Positions 8,230 to 16,781 of a stretch of 64,000 nucleotides of DNA are shown piece after piece; position 1 is the stretch's first letter; the number at the start of each line of letters is the position of its first letter. The notes beneath the pieces were generated by a model. The model saw nothing but the letters and a program-made list of their open reading frames with translations. It did not search any database and was not told the DNA's origin. The stretch is from Providencia sneebia DSM 19967 (GTDB lineage: Bacteria > Pseudomonadota > Gammaproteobacteria > Enterobacterales > Enterobacteriaceae), in assembly GCF_000314895.2 (NCBI RefSeq), contig NZ_CM001773.1:2481709-2545708 (forward strand). Reading direction: 5' to 3'. Position numbers and translations under genes: made by a program.

Positions 8230-9621
8230 TTAATTTTTATTATCATTAATCATTGCTGCTTTTTTAGCATCTTGCTGCTTTTTAGTACCCGAGAATTGAT
8301 ATCCAATCCACAATACACCAATCCATAATGGCATAATCAATACAGAAACTCTTAAGCCATCCATCATCAATATAATAATCAAAATTAATGATAGGAAAGC
8401 AAGGCACAGATAATTACCGAATGGGTACCAAATACTTTTAAATTTAGTTTCAATACCTTCTTTATTCATTTGCGCTCTAAACTTTAAGTTAGAGATACAA
8501 ATCATAATCCAGTTAATAACAAGAGTAGTAACCACAAGTGACATTAAAAAGACAAATGCTTCACCTTCCATCACAAAGTTAATGATAATGCCGACGGATG
8601 TCACAATACCTGACACAATTAATGCCATCACTGGCACACCGCCACGGTTTACTTTAGCTAGAAATTCAGGCGCATTATTTTGTTGAGCTAAACCAAATAG
8701 CATCCGGCTAGTACAGTAAGCTCCGCTGTTGTAAACAGAAAGTGCTGCAATCAACATCACCACATTGAGGGCATTAGCAACAAGGACATCGCCTAAGTTA
8801 TGAAAAATAATAAAAAATGGACTTGCATCATCTTTAAGGTCAATCCATGGATAGAGCAAAAGCAAAATAGTGATAGAACCGATATAGAAAATAAGAATAC
8901 GATATACAACTTGGTTAATTGCTTTAGGAATGCTTTTCTCAGGATCTTCAGCTTCGGCAGCAGTAATTCCCACTAACTCTAAGCCACCAAAAGAAAACAT
9001 AATGATGGCCAATGCCATGACTAATCCTAGAAAATCATTCGCAAAGAAGCCGCCATATTTCCACAGATTTGCAACACCGGCAGTCTCACCACCACGGCCA
9101 GTAAAGAGTAAATAACAACCAAATAAAATCATTGCGACAATGGCGACAACTTTAATCAATGCAAACCAAAATTCCGTTTCACCATAAGAACGAACATTAA
9201 TTAAGTTAATAGCATTAACAGCAATAAAGAAAACAGCAGCAGAGACCCAAATAGGTAAATCAGGCCACCAATCTTGCATATATTTTCCAGCGGCGGTCAG
9301 TTCCGTCATGCCTACGAGAATAAACATGAACCAATAATTCCAACCCGATAAGAAACCGGCAAAACCACCCCAATATTTATAAGCAAAGTGACTAAACGAA
9401 CCTGCAACAGGTTCTTGTACAATCATTTCGCCTAACTGACGCATAATCAAGAAGGCGATAAATCCACATAATGCATATCCCAAAAGTACAGAAGGACCCG
9501 CCATCTTAATTGTTGGAGCAATCCCTAAAAATAGACCCGTTCCTACTGCACCACCTAAAGCAATCAACTGGATATGTCTATTTTTCAATCCCCGCTTTAG
9601 CACCTGCTGCTCTTGCGCCAT
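8230..9621 (-). CDS. aroP: Aromatic amino acid permease, AroP/PheP type
   Basis: APC-superfamily (amino acid transporter family) inner-membrane proton symporter for phenylalanine, tyrosine and tryptophan. The N-terminus LKRGLKNRHIQLIALGGAVG is family-typical and there are about 12 membrane helices. Landmarks are GTGLFLG in helix 1, MRQLGEM, PVAGSFSHFAYKYW, SGWNYW and MFSFGGLELVGITAAEAEDP. It shares features with both AroP (KYMQDWWP, LGDVLVANALN) and PheP (KYGGFF, FPFGNYLC), so aroP is the best but not certain symbol. At 463 residues it has the family length. A weak ribosome site (AAGG) precedes ATG; no TyrR box is obvious upstream. Confidence 0.88.
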   Translation of the reverse strand: MAQEQQVLKRGLKNRHIQLIALGGAVGTGLFLGIAPTIKMAGPSVLLGYALCGFIAFLIMRQLGEMIVQEPVAGSFSHFAYKYWGGFAGFLSGWNYWFMFILVGMTELTAAGKYMQDWWPDLPIWVSAAVFFIAVNAINLINVRSYGETEFWFALIKVVAIVAMILFGCYLLFTGRGGETAGVANLWKYGGFFANDFLGLVMALAIIMFSFGGLELVGITAAEAEDPEKSIPKAINQVVYRILIFYIGSITILLLLYPWIDLKDDASPFFIIFHNLGDVLVANALNVVMLIAALSVYNSGAYCTSRMLFGLAQQNNAPEFLAKVNRGGVPVMALIVSGIVTSVGIIINFVMEGEAFVFLMSLVVTTLVINWIMICISNLKFRAQMNKEGIETKFKSIWYPFGNYLCLAFLSLILIIILMMDGLRVSVLIMPLWIGVLWIGYQFSGTKKQQDAKKAAMINDNKN

Positions 9622-10330
9622 AAATTTACCCTTATCATCCTATTATTACTTGTTCGTTATCATCCAAAATTAAGATAATCACGCAAGTTTATTTGAATTT
9701 TATTGTTAACACTACCTAAAGCCAAAAAACAGCTTCTTTGCATTAATTACTGACAGATGTCTTTTATGACACACATTACAATTTCAGCGCTTTTATTCAG
9801 CTAATCAGATCAGCTATATTTCTCTGTTTTTTGCTGGCGTTATCGTAATAATTCCACTTTATATTGCAAATAACTTATGTTATTTCGACCATATCTAATG
9901 GCGTCAAAACAATGCTGTAATAAAGATGCAAAGGATGCTTAGTATGGCTTATTAAAAGACAAATTCAAAATAGTAATCCACTGGCGACTCAACATATTTG
10001 CAAGATAAATGCGACTCTTGAAAATACACATTCCTATCCTCATTTATAGAGTACAAATTTTGTTCTATTTCTTGTTGCAAAACGAAATTTCGTAAAGACA
10101 ATAAAATAATTAATTTATAAGCAATCGTCTTTTTATGCTGACTTATCAACCTAATTATGAAAAATAGTATTTAAATGGTCATTTTTTCATCGAGTTATAC
10201 ACAATATCGCACAAGCAGCCTTTGTCATGATGAAATGAAGTTGTGTATACTTCTGCTATCTTTATCGTGTCTATCTATCCTTAATACTTATTTTTGAAAC
10301 ACTTTACGGTATTTTGGTTTTAAGACCGCT
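9622..10330. other. Intergenic, no gene supported
   Basis: Divergent upstream region of the permease and the AraC-type regulator. A 65-codon minus-strand frame at 9952-10149 has no ATG and no ribosome site, and I do not accept it. Apart from AT-rich tracts I see nothing definite here. Confidence 0.5.
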
Positions 10331-10398
10331 ATGCTGATAACGTATGCATAAGTTTGAACACTAAGATTTATCATTCCATTGCATAACGATATCAGCAT
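10331..10398. repeat. Long imperfect inverted repeat
   Basis: ATGCTGATAACGTATGCA (10331-10348) is matched by the reverse complement of 10380-10398 (ATGCTGATATCGTTATGCA) with one substitution and one inserted base, across a 31-base spacer. It lies about 150 bases upstream of the AraC-type regulator and is probably part of its control region. Confidence 0.7.
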
Positions 10399-10476
10399 TA
10401 TGGGTTCGGCTAAAAAGTGGTTGATGCATAAGATTGGGTTGAATGAATAAATTTATCATGACTCAGACCTTATGCA
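10344..10476. promoter_or_regulatory. Cluster of TGCATAAG motifs upstream of the AraC-type regulator
   Basis: ATGCATAAG occurs at 10344-10352 and 10424-10432, each followed 14 or 19 bases later by TTTATCAT (10367-10374, 10452-10459). TGCATAA also occurs at 10380-10386 and the inverse CTTATGCA at 10469-10476. Four copies in about 130 bases suggest a multi-site operator for a DNA-binding protein, perhaps the adjacent regulator. The identity of the binder is unknown. Confidence 0.55.
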
Positions 10477-10514
10477 GATAAAACACTTCTATCTCGAACA
10501 AAATCCACTCTAAA

Positions 10515-10530
10515 AAGGTCGTTAGACCTT
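10515..10530 (+). promoter_or_regulatory. Palindrome AAGGTC-GTTA-GACCTT before the regulator start
   Basis: A perfect 6-bp inverted repeat 14 bases before the ATG of the AraC-type gene. In RNA it would fold into a small hairpin just upstream of the start; in DNA it could be an operator. No classical Shine-Dalgarno sequence is visible between it and the ATG. Confidence 0.45.
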
Positions 10531-10544
10531 AATAGTTAATTGAG

Positions 10545-10928
10545 ATGCCACAAGATAATCATTTAGCACTTGTTTATGCGTTGAGTAAGTGGATTGAAGA
10601 ACATTTAGGCCGAGTTATTCATTTGGAAGAACTTGCAGCCTATTCGGGTTATTCACTTTGGCATATGCAAAAAATCTTTAAAGAAGTAACGGGAATTTCT
10701 TTAGGGAAATATATTCGCCAACGCCGACTGGCAGGTGCCGTTCATCTATTAAGAAATAGTAATCAATCTATATTTGATATTGCGTTGGACTTTGGATTCG
10801 GATCGCAATCACACTTTACTTATATGTTCCGTAAGGAGTATGGTATTACTCCGTTCGATTTTAGGCAGAATCAGCATATTGATCTGGAAGTAAAACAGCC
10901 GTTACACTTAACTCACGACTACGAGTGA
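10545..10928 (+). CDS. Small AraC-family regulator, MarA/SoxS/Rob type
   Basis: A 127-residue protein made almost wholly of the AraC/XylS DNA-binding domain: two helix-turn-helix units, HLEELAAYSGYSLWHMQKIF and IFDIALDFGFGSQSHFTYMF, joined by the linker helix (YIRQRRLAGAVHLL), ending EYGITPFDFR. Size and sequence resemble MarA (127), SoxS (107) and Proteus PqrA, which activate efflux and oxidative-stress genes; the exact orthologue cannot be fixed from sequence alone. There is no ligand-binding domain, so control is probably through its own synthesis, consistent with the motif-rich 200 bases upstream. The ribosome site is weak (TTGAG). Confidence 0.85.
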   Translation: MPQDNHLALVYALSKWIEEHLGRVIHLEELAAYSGYSLWHMQKIFKEVTGISLGKYIRQRRLAGAVHLLRNSNQSIFDIALDFGFGSQSHFTYMFRKEYGITPFDFRQNQHIDLEVKQPLHLTHDYE

Positions 10929-10982
10929 TGATGCTTTAATTGTATTGATATTCCTAACATTGTGTAATAAAACATCATCACT
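10924..10982. repeat. 10-bp inverted repeat after the AraC-type gene
   Basis: AGTGATGATG (10924-10933, overlapping the stop codon) and CATCATCACT (10973-10982) are perfectly complementary across 39 bases. There is no T-run, so it is not a typical terminator; it may stabilise the mRNA 3' end. Confidence 0.4.
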
Positions 10983-11036
10983 TAGCACATTCCAGTTTTT
11001 TCAATATCTTTTGTTATTAATTAAATATGCAGAACG

Positions 11037-11069
11037 ACTCTACTCAGCGGCTTAGCCGCTAGAGTTTTT
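11037..11069 (+). terminator. Rho-independent terminator
   Basis: AGCGGC-TTA-GCCGCT (11046-11060), extended by ACTCT/AGAGT around a 4-base bulge, followed by TTTTT. It ends transcription from the AraC-type regulator side before yidA. The sequence from here to yidA (11070-11303) is AT-rich with no further gene. Confidence 0.85.
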
Positions 11070-11303
11070 ATATTTATCATTTTTGGATATAAATAAGCTT
11101 ACAGATAACTAAAACACAAAAAAATTAATGTAATTTCATTACATTCAAATAATGTGTTGTTTATTTAAAAACATTTAATAACAGTTAGTTAACTAGAAAA
11201 AATAGATTTTTTACTGTCAACTTCTCTTTTTTAGCTAATTTACATTTGTGGTAAATAGCGTAATGTTGATTAATAAAAATTACATATTCTCTCGGAGGCA
11301 TTG

Positions 11304-12116
11304 ATGTCTATAAAACTGGTAGCGATTGATTTAGATGGTACTTTGCTTAACGCCCAGCACCAAATCACGCCAGCGGTCAAAGAAGCCATTATTCAAGCAA
11401 AAAACAGAGGTGTTCAAATCGTTCTTGCTTCAGGACGCCCATTTTCAGGTATAGCCCCCTATCTTGCTGAATTAGGTCTCGATAACGCGACTGATTACTG
11501 TATCAGTAATAATGGTGGTGTTATCCATCAAGCTAATGATGGTTCCCATTTAATCGAAAACCTCTTAGATTTTGCAGACTACCAATATTTCGAATCACTC
11601 TCGAGAGAAGTTGGCGTTCACATGCATGTACTTGCACAAAATACCATGTTTACCTCAAATCGACATATCAGTGGTTATACCGTTCATGAAGCTTATTTAA
11701 CGAATACCCCACTCGTCTATTGCCCTACCAATGAAATGGACCCCGATTTAAAATTTACTAAATTTATGATGATTGACTGCCCTGATAAATTAAGTACGGG
11801 GATAAGCTACATTCCTGAAGAGACATTTAAAAAATATACGTTGATGCGCACTAGCCCCTATTTTCTGGAAATTTCAAGTGAGACTGCGAGTAAAGGGGCT
11901 TCATTACAACTCATTTGTGAAAAATTAGGCATTACACCAGATAAAGTCATGAGCATTGGCGATCAAAATAATGATATCAAAATGCTGGAATATGCAAAAT
12001 TCCCTGTAGCAATGGGGAATGCAATTGATAATGTACGTAATATAGCCAAATTTGTTACCACCACGAATAATGAAGATGGTGTTGCCGTCGCCATAAATAA
12101 ATTTATTAATATATAA
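11304..12116 (+). CDS. yidA: HAD-family sugar phosphatase YidA
   Basis: Cof-type HAD hydrolase; E. coli YidA dephosphorylates sugar phosphates such as erythrose 4-phosphate and alpha-glucose 1-phosphate. Motif I is AIDLDGTLLN with both catalytic aspartates, motif II is LASGRPF, motif III is the Lys in TASKGASLQL, and motif IV is IGDQNNDIKML. The 270 residues equal the E. coli length. ATG at 11304 follows CGGAGGCATTG; a TTG one codon earlier is less likely. It is a single-gene unit with a hairpin after it. Confidence 0.9.
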   Translation: MSIKLVAIDLDGTLLNAQHQITPAVKEAIIQAKNRGVQIVLASGRPFSGIAPYLAELGLDNATDYCISNNGGVIHQANDGSHLIENLLDFADYQYFESLSREVGVHMHVLAQNTMFTSNRHISGYTVHEAYLTNTPLVYCPTNEMDPDLKFTKFMMIDCPDKLSTGISYIPEETFKKYTLMRTSPYFLEISSETASKGASLQLICEKLGITPDKVMSIGDQNNDIKMLEYAKFPVAMGNAIDNVRNIAKFVTTTNNEDGVAVAINKFINI

Positions 12117-12124
12117 CCAACATG

Positions 12125-12147
12125 TTGGCAGTGTTATGCACTGCCAA
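12125..12147. terminator. Hairpin after yidA
   Basis: TTGGCAGTG-TTATG-CACTGCCAA, a perfect 9-bp stem with a 5-base loop between yidA and yddG, which converge. T-runs are poor on both strands, so termination here is plausible but not strong. Confidence 0.55.
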
Positions 12148-12184
12148 AAATATTACACGATTTGCCTTTATTAGCCTGTTTATT

Positions 12185-13096
12185 TTAAATGGCTACTTTT
12201 TTTGCTTTCATATAACGTTGCGTAGCAAAGAAACAAATAATTGATCCCATTGTTACCATTACAACGCCTTGCCAGAACCCTAGAGTTAATGCTGTGCTTA
12301 ATAATATTGAAGAGAAAGCCGTCGAAATAACAGGCGTGAAATAGGATAAAGTGCCTAATAAAGCAACATTCCCTCTTATCACAGCTAACGTCCATAACGC
12401 ATTTGCCCCACCGGTGGCAATTGCGGCGATCAATAACAATATGATGCTATGTGATGAAATAATGAATGATTGAGATGGTTCAAATAAAAACAATATCCAT
12501 AGCCCAATGGCAGTTAAAATAAAAAATAGCACCATGCCATTATTTCCATTAGAAATACGTTTGGTCACATTACTATAAAAAGACCAAAGGATTGCCCCAA
12601 TGAATGCCAGAAAATAGCTAAGTGGATTAGTTTTTATATTATCAACGATGGCACCCACTGAAATAGGCTGGTCACCAGAAATAACCCATAATAATCCAGC
12701 AAACGCTAAAACTAGCCCAACGCCTAATAATACAGTGAATTTCTGACGATTAAAGAAAACCGCTAAGGCAATAGTAAAACTCGGCCATAAATAGTTCACC
12801 ATTCCTAACTCAATAGCTTGTTGCCGATTACTTGCCAGTCCTAATGCCAGCACAAAACAGATCTCATAACTTACAAATAAAAAGGTGCCCCAGAATAAGT
12901 AACGTTTAGGATAAGCCATTATTTTTGGCAAACCCATTATGACGACCAAAATCAGAGAACCGATAGTATAGATTAATGCAGCGCCACCAACAGGTCCGAA
13001 ATATTCACTCACACTGCGAATAAGCCCAACCATGGTACTCCACAATAAAATTGAGATAATACCGTACAGCGTTGCTGTATGCTGCTTAAGTTTCAT
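12185..13096 (-). CDS. yddG: Aromatic amino acid exporter YddG (DMT family)
   Basis: Ten-helix drug/metabolite transporter; E. coli YddG exports aromatic amino acids and contributes to paraquat efflux. It aligns end to end with the E. coli protein: LLWSTMVGLIRSVSEYFGPV, LFVSYEICFVLALG, QQAIELGMVNYLWPS and NPLSYFLAFIGAILW. I place the start at ATG 13096 (MKLKQHTATLYGI, matching MTRQKATLIGLI); a TTG five codons upstream would add residues not in the family. 303 residues. No strong ribosome site is visible. Confidence 0.92.
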   Translation of the reverse strand: MKLKQHTATLYGIISILLWSTMVGLIRSVSEYFGPVGGAALIYTIGSLILVVIMGLPKIMAYPKRYLFWGTFLFVSYEICFVLALGLASNRQQAIELGMVNYLWPSFTIALAVFFNRQKFTVLLGVGLVLAFAGLLWVISGDQPISVGAIVDNIKTNPLSYFLAFIGAILWSFYSNVTKRISNGNNGMVLFFILTAIGLWILFLFEPSQSFIISSHSIILLLIAAIATGGANALWTLAVIRGNVALLGTLSYFTPVISTAFSSILLSTALTLGFWQGVVMVTMGSIICFFATQRYMKAKKVAI

Positions 13097-13234
13097 AGAT
13101 AGCCAACTCAATAGATTATATTTTATATATTGAGAAAAACCTTAAAGCTCAATTGATTAGAAATCAAGCATTATTACTTTTTAGTGATAATTATAAAGAA
13201 TTAGCAACAATATAAGCAATTCCCCAATGATTAA

Positions 13235-13265
13235 GGCCGTTAGTAAACCAAATGTACTAACGGCC
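13235..13265 (-). terminator. Hairpin after the alanine symporter gene
   Basis: On the minus strand GGCCGTTAGTA and TACTAACGGCC form a perfect 11-bp stem with a 9-base loop, 29 bases after the symporter stop. The following bases (TTAATCATT) are only weakly T-rich. Confidence 0.65.
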
Positions 13266-13293
13266 AGAATTTATGCAAATACGGCTATATTAC

Positions 13294-14763
13294 TTAAACA
13301 GTTTGTTGAGTCGGCTTTCCATTAACCCACTCTTCAACACTTTTCTTATCCCAGATCCCCTCTTCAACCTGTAATTTAAGCTCAAGGTGATCATCTATAT
13401 TAAAAGTCGGCGTTTTACCGGCTTTTCTTTGCATGTTATAATCTTTAGCTAATTTGAAGGCTATTTTCGATAACAAAAGAATCGCAATTAGATTTATTAT
13501 CGCCATTAACCCCATTGATAAATCAGCAAGCTTCCAAATAAAAGGCATCTCAGCCAAACTACCAAACATGACCATTCCTAATGCGGCTAAACGTAAGAGT
13601 AATAATCCTGCTGTGTGGTTATTTTCAAGAAACACTAAATTACTTTCAGCATAGGAATAATTGGCAATTATCGAAGTGAAGGCAAAGAAGAAAATCGCGA
13701 TAGCAATAAATGTTGCGCCCCAACTCCCCACAGCTGATGACAATGCTAATTGAGTCAATTCAATACCATTAATTTTTTCTACTGGGTTATCTAATACACC
13801 TGATGAAAGAATGATAATTGCGGTCGCGCTACAAATAACTATCGTATCCATAAATACCCCCATCATTTGAACATAGCCCTGAGAAGCAGGATGTGGTGGA
13901 TATGGTGTTGCTGATGCAGCAGCATTAGGTGCTGAGCCCATGCCAGCTTCATTTGAGAATAAACCCCGTTGAATGCCTTGTGTCATGGCTTGAGCTACAC
14001 CATAACCAATAGCCCCGCCCGCCGCTTCTTGTAAACCAAACGCATTGCGGATAATTAACATAAAGACTTCAGGTAATCGTTCAATATGATGTCCAACAAC
14101 CCAAAAAGCTAATAATAAATAAGCTATTGCCATAACAGGAACAATTAACTCAGCGACTTTTGCAATTGATTTTAATCCGCCAAAAATCACAATGCCGCTC
14201 ATTATGACTAAAACAATGCCGACATAAAGAGGGTTAAAATCAAATGCTACAGCGGTTGCTTCTGCAATCGAGTTTGCTTGTACAGCATTAAATACCAGCC
14301 CAAAAGCAATAATTAAAAAGATAGAGAATAAAACGCCCATCCAACGCAAGTTAAGCCCTTTCTGCATATAATAAGCAGGACCACCGCGATAATTCCCTTG
14401 ATCATCTTTCGTTTTATAAAGCTGTGCAAGCGTGGACTCAATAAAGGAAGTTGCCATCCCCAGAAATGCGACAACCCACATCCAAAATATCGCACCAGGG
14501 CCACCCGCTGTTAATGCAATTGCAACGCCAGTTAAATTCCCCGTTCCGACTCTAGCTGCCAAGCTAGTACATAATGCTTGGAATGAAGAAATACCTTCAT
14601 TACTTGTTTGATTACTATTTCGCAGTACACCAAACATATGCCCAAAGTGGCGGAACTGTATAAATCCTGTAAACAAGGTAAAGAAAATACCAGCACCAAG
14701 CAATAAATAAATAAGAAGTGATCCCCACACAATATTGTTCAATGAATTAATAAATTCTATCAA
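13294..14763 (-). CDS. Alanine/glycine:cation symporter, AgcS family
   Basis: Sodium- or proton-coupled alanine/glycine uptake protein, about 11 membrane helices, close to E. coli YaaJ. Family signatures are SFQALCTSLAARVGTGNLTG, GGPGAIFWMWVVAFLGMATS, and SNEAGMGSAPNAAASATPYP. At 489 residues it is slightly longer than YaaJ (476). The start is a TTG (MIEFINSLNNIVWGS) that follows AAGGGGAACAAT; no ATG lies nearby and the residues match the YaaJ N-terminus, so the rare start is well supported. It is a single-gene unit. Confidence 0.9.
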   Translation of the reverse strand: MIEFINSLNNIVWGSLLIYLLLGAGIFFTLFTGFIQFRHFGHMFGVLRNSNQTSNEGISSFQALCTSLAARVGTGNLTGVAIALTAGGPGAIFWMWVVAFLGMATSFIESTLAQLYKTKDDQGNYRGGPAYYMQKGLNLRWMGVLFSIFLIIAFGLVFNAVQANSIAEATAVAFDFNPLYVGIVLVIMSGIVIFGGLKSIAKVAELIVPVMAIAYLLLAFWVVGHHIERLPEVFMLIIRNAFGLQEAAGGAIGYGVAQAMTQGIQRGLFSNEAGMGSAPNAAASATPYPPHPASQGYVQMMGVFMDTIVICSATAIIILSSGVLDNPVEKINGIELTQLALSSAVGSWGATFIAIAIFFFAFTSIIANYSYAESNLVFLENNHTAGLLLLRLAALGMVMFGSLAEMPFIWKLADLSMGLMAIINLIAILLLSKIAFKLAKDYNMQRKAGKTPTFNIDDHLELKLQVEEGIWDKKSVEEWVNGKPTQQTV

Positions 14764-15463
14764 ATTGTTCCCCTTATTTTATAATATAAAAATGATGTAT
14801 ATAAATTCGTTGATGACAACCCCATGTTGTTCAGTATGCAACCACATATTAATGTTAGGTACATCAAGTAACATATCTCGCTAATATGAAAGAATGTTAT
14901 TTAGACAATGTAACGCAATCTCATTTGTGTAATTTAAGCTCTCTAAATCTTATTCACAAACTAAGCGAGCCAATGAAATTATATTTTTTTATCTTTTATG
15001 TAAAACAATTTTTTGAAAAAATTTCAATGACTAAATCAGCCTAGTAATTAAAACCATTAATTCATATTGAATAGAATCACAACATAATTGATTAAATATC
15101 AATACGTTAAATTAACAACATTGTGTTTAATATAAAGAAGTTGATGATTGTAAATAACAACTTTTACTTTTTACGACTTATATTTAAAAGAGCAAAAAAC
15201 AAGCAAAAATATGTTCGCCATTACTTAATTTATTTTACGGAATGATATAAGAATAACCTATAATACATTTAGCTTAATTTATTATTCTCAATAATACTTT
15301 TGCTTAATAAAGTCGCTATTTTAACATTTATAAAAACTTACTTAATCATTAGATTAATTTTTTAAGGTAAATCAACAAAAAAAGTCGTAAAATGACCATT
15401 GATAATATTTAACCATCACAATAAACTTTACGGCTAAATGGCCATTTTTCTGAAGGATTAAAC
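14764..15463. other. AT-rich intergenic region, no gene seen
   Basis: Seven hundred bases of very AT-rich DNA between the divergent alanine symporter and the DinI-like gene. I find no open frame with a ribosome site, no strong terminator and no known RNA. Near its right end AGTCGTAAA (15383-15391) and TTTACGGCT (15427-15435) form an interrupted inverted repeat before the DinI-like gene. The region probably holds promoters for both flanking genes. Confidence 0.5.
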
Positions 15464-15700
15464 ATGAAAATCACGATTACAATTTCTGATGGTACCGTCC
15501 CTGCAAAAAGCTACGATGCCTTTACTGATGAGTTAAGAGCTAGAGTGTTAGAAGTTTATCCCGGAAGTGACTTATATATTATACATGATAGTGGCGCGAC
15601 AACATTTGAAACGTCAGGTTTTCATAATGATAAAGAAGTACACATCGTTCTACATGAATTAGTTGAAGATGTTTTACACCATGGACACTGGTCAAACTAA
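15464..15700 (+). CDS. DinI-like family protein
   Basis: A 78-residue acidic protein that aligns with the DinI family along its length: KITITIS, PAKSYDAFTDELRARVLEVYP (DinI has PAGAIDALAGELSRRIQYAFP), NDKEVHIVLHELVEDVLHHGHW. E. coli DinI stabilises RecA filaments and modulates the SOS response. The ribosome site GAAGGATTAAAC before ATG is good. I see no LexA box (CTG-N10-CAG) close upstream, so SOS control is not supported. Similarity is moderate and a different function is possible. Confidence 0.7.
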   Translation: MKITITISDGTVPAKSYDAFTDELRARVLEVYPGSDLYIIHDSGATTFETSGFHNDKEVHIVLHELVEDVLHHGHWSN

Positions 15701-15781
15701 TTACTCAAATTATTTGTATTAATAGACAGCCTATTTTGAGGCACGATTAAACAAATAGTTTAAGGCTAGTATTCTTTATTA

Positions 15782-15853
15782 TTAGGAGCTATTGATTTTC
15801 ATTGAAAATGTCTATTATCAGTATACCTTTTCAACTAATAAAATAGCTCCTAA
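15782..15853. repeat. Perfect 12-bp inverted repeat, 48-base spacer
   Basis: TTAGGAGCTATT (15782-15793) and AATAGCTCCTAA (15842-15853) bound a 72-bp unit that also contains ATTTTC-ATT-GAAAAT. There is no coding potential. It could be a miniature mobile-element remnant or a structured RNA end. Confidence 0.5.
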
Positions 15854-16075
15854 CTAACATTATTAACGCAAATACCTTCCCCAGCGACCTACTTTTGCTT
15901 TATAGATAAAAAATAAAACTCATCACCATAGGTTATCTTACCCAAGCAAATGAAAAACAAGTCATCAACATAACTCACTCTATAAATTAACAAACTATCC
16001 TATATTTTTGTTTTATATAAATGAGAAATATCATTAATGTAAATTTCAGTATTTAACTAATAAAACGCTTTATTT

Positions 16076-16103
16076 TTTACCGTTATGTGATAAATTATAT
16101 AAC
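16076..16103 (+). promoter_or_regulatory. Possible promoter of a short orphan transcript
   Basis: TTTACC (16076-16081), a 16-base spacer and TATAAC (16098-16103) resemble a sigma-70 promoter pointing at the terminator at 16140-16165. The match is modest and the AT-rich context makes chance matches likely. Confidence 0.3.
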
Positions 16104-16109
16104 GTAATT

Positions 16110-16165
16110 TTCATTACATTGCTTTTGCTAATTTATGGCAGCCAGTATATTACTGGCTCTTTTTT
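16110..16165 (+). ncRNA. Candidate short RNA ending in a strong terminator
   Basis: The end is clear: AGCCAGTA-TAT-TACTGGCT (16140-16158) followed by CTTTTTT is a classical rho-independent terminator. No gene ends here; the nearest + strand gene stops 440 bases upstream. With the possible promoter at 16076-16103 this would give an RNA of about 55 nt. It matches no small RNA that I know. The terminator is secure; the RNA is inference. Confidence 0.35.
16140..16165 (+). terminator. Rho-independent terminator without an adjacent gene
   Basis: An 8-bp perfect stem AGCCAGTA/TACTGGCT with loop TAT and tail CTTTTTT. It lies between the DinI-like gene and the exported protein at 16280. Confidence 0.88.
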
Positions 16166-16279
16166 GTTTCAAAATGCGAAATTTTGTCCTAACCTTCCTT
16201 TTCAGTTTATTCTGCTGTAGTCTTAATTCATTCCCCGATAAGATTAAATTTCATTCAGTATAAAACTAGAGGTACTTTC

Positions 16280-16654
16280 ATGAAACGTCTTTTACTTGCT
16301 ATATGCTTCGCGCCAGTTATCGCAATGGCAGCTAATGAACCACTAAATATTAGCCAAACTGCTAATGATTTTTGTGACGTTACAGGTAAGACTCTAAACG
16401 AAGCCTATAGCTCTGATAAGAGTAACAATGAATTAGTGGCTAACACATTAAGCCAACTAAAAAACAAAAATGTCGATTTGGTAAAACTTGAAACCAATGA
16501 AGCTGATCTGCAAAAAAACTTAACCTCCGCGATAAAAACAATTCGCGATAGCAAAGATAAATTTAAAAACCAAGATGAATTTACCCAATCTCTCAATGAT
16601 TCTGTTGCAGCATGTAAAATTCAGACTGAGTTACTTTTGAACAAATCAAAATAG
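16280..16654 (+). CDS. Small exported protein of unknown function
   Basis: 124 residues with a typical signal peptide (MKRLLLAICFAPVIAMA, cleavage after Ala18). The mature part is helical and Lys/Asn/Asp-rich with two cysteines (in DFCDVTG and AACKIQTEL) that could form a disulfide in the periplasm. The ribosome site AGAGGTACTTTC before ATG supports the start. I do not recognise the family; general layout resembles small helical periplasmic proteins. It is a single gene, with the converging gene's terminator just after it. Confidence 0.75.
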   Translation: MKRLLLAICFAPVIAMAANEPLNISQTANDFCDVTGKTLNEAYSSDKSNNELVANTLSQLKNKNVDLVKLETNEADLQKNLTSAIKTIRDSKDKFKNQDEFTQSLNDSVAACKIQTELLLNKSK

Positions 16655-16662
16655 CAGCCATT

Positions 16663-16694
16663 CAAAAAAAGTACCCAGTTTAATGCTGGGTACT
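16663..16694 (-). terminator. Terminator of the 125-residue membrane-anchored protein gene
   Basis: On the minus strand AGTACCCAG-CATTAAA-CTGGGTACT is followed by TTTTTTTGAA. The orientation of the T-run shows that it serves the minus-strand gene at 16782-17159; it may also stop + strand transcription. Confidence 0.88.
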
Positions 16695-16781
16695 AAGATA
16701 GTTATAAAATGTGTGGTAGATAAATAGTATTCCTCAATTCAAACGCTGACTAGACTCATTTTTATTACGCACTTAAGAAAA

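Noticed and set aside
9952..10149. 65-codon minus-strand open frame
   Set aside because: Only a TTG start, no ribosome site, no recognisable sequence, in AT-rich intergenic DNA.
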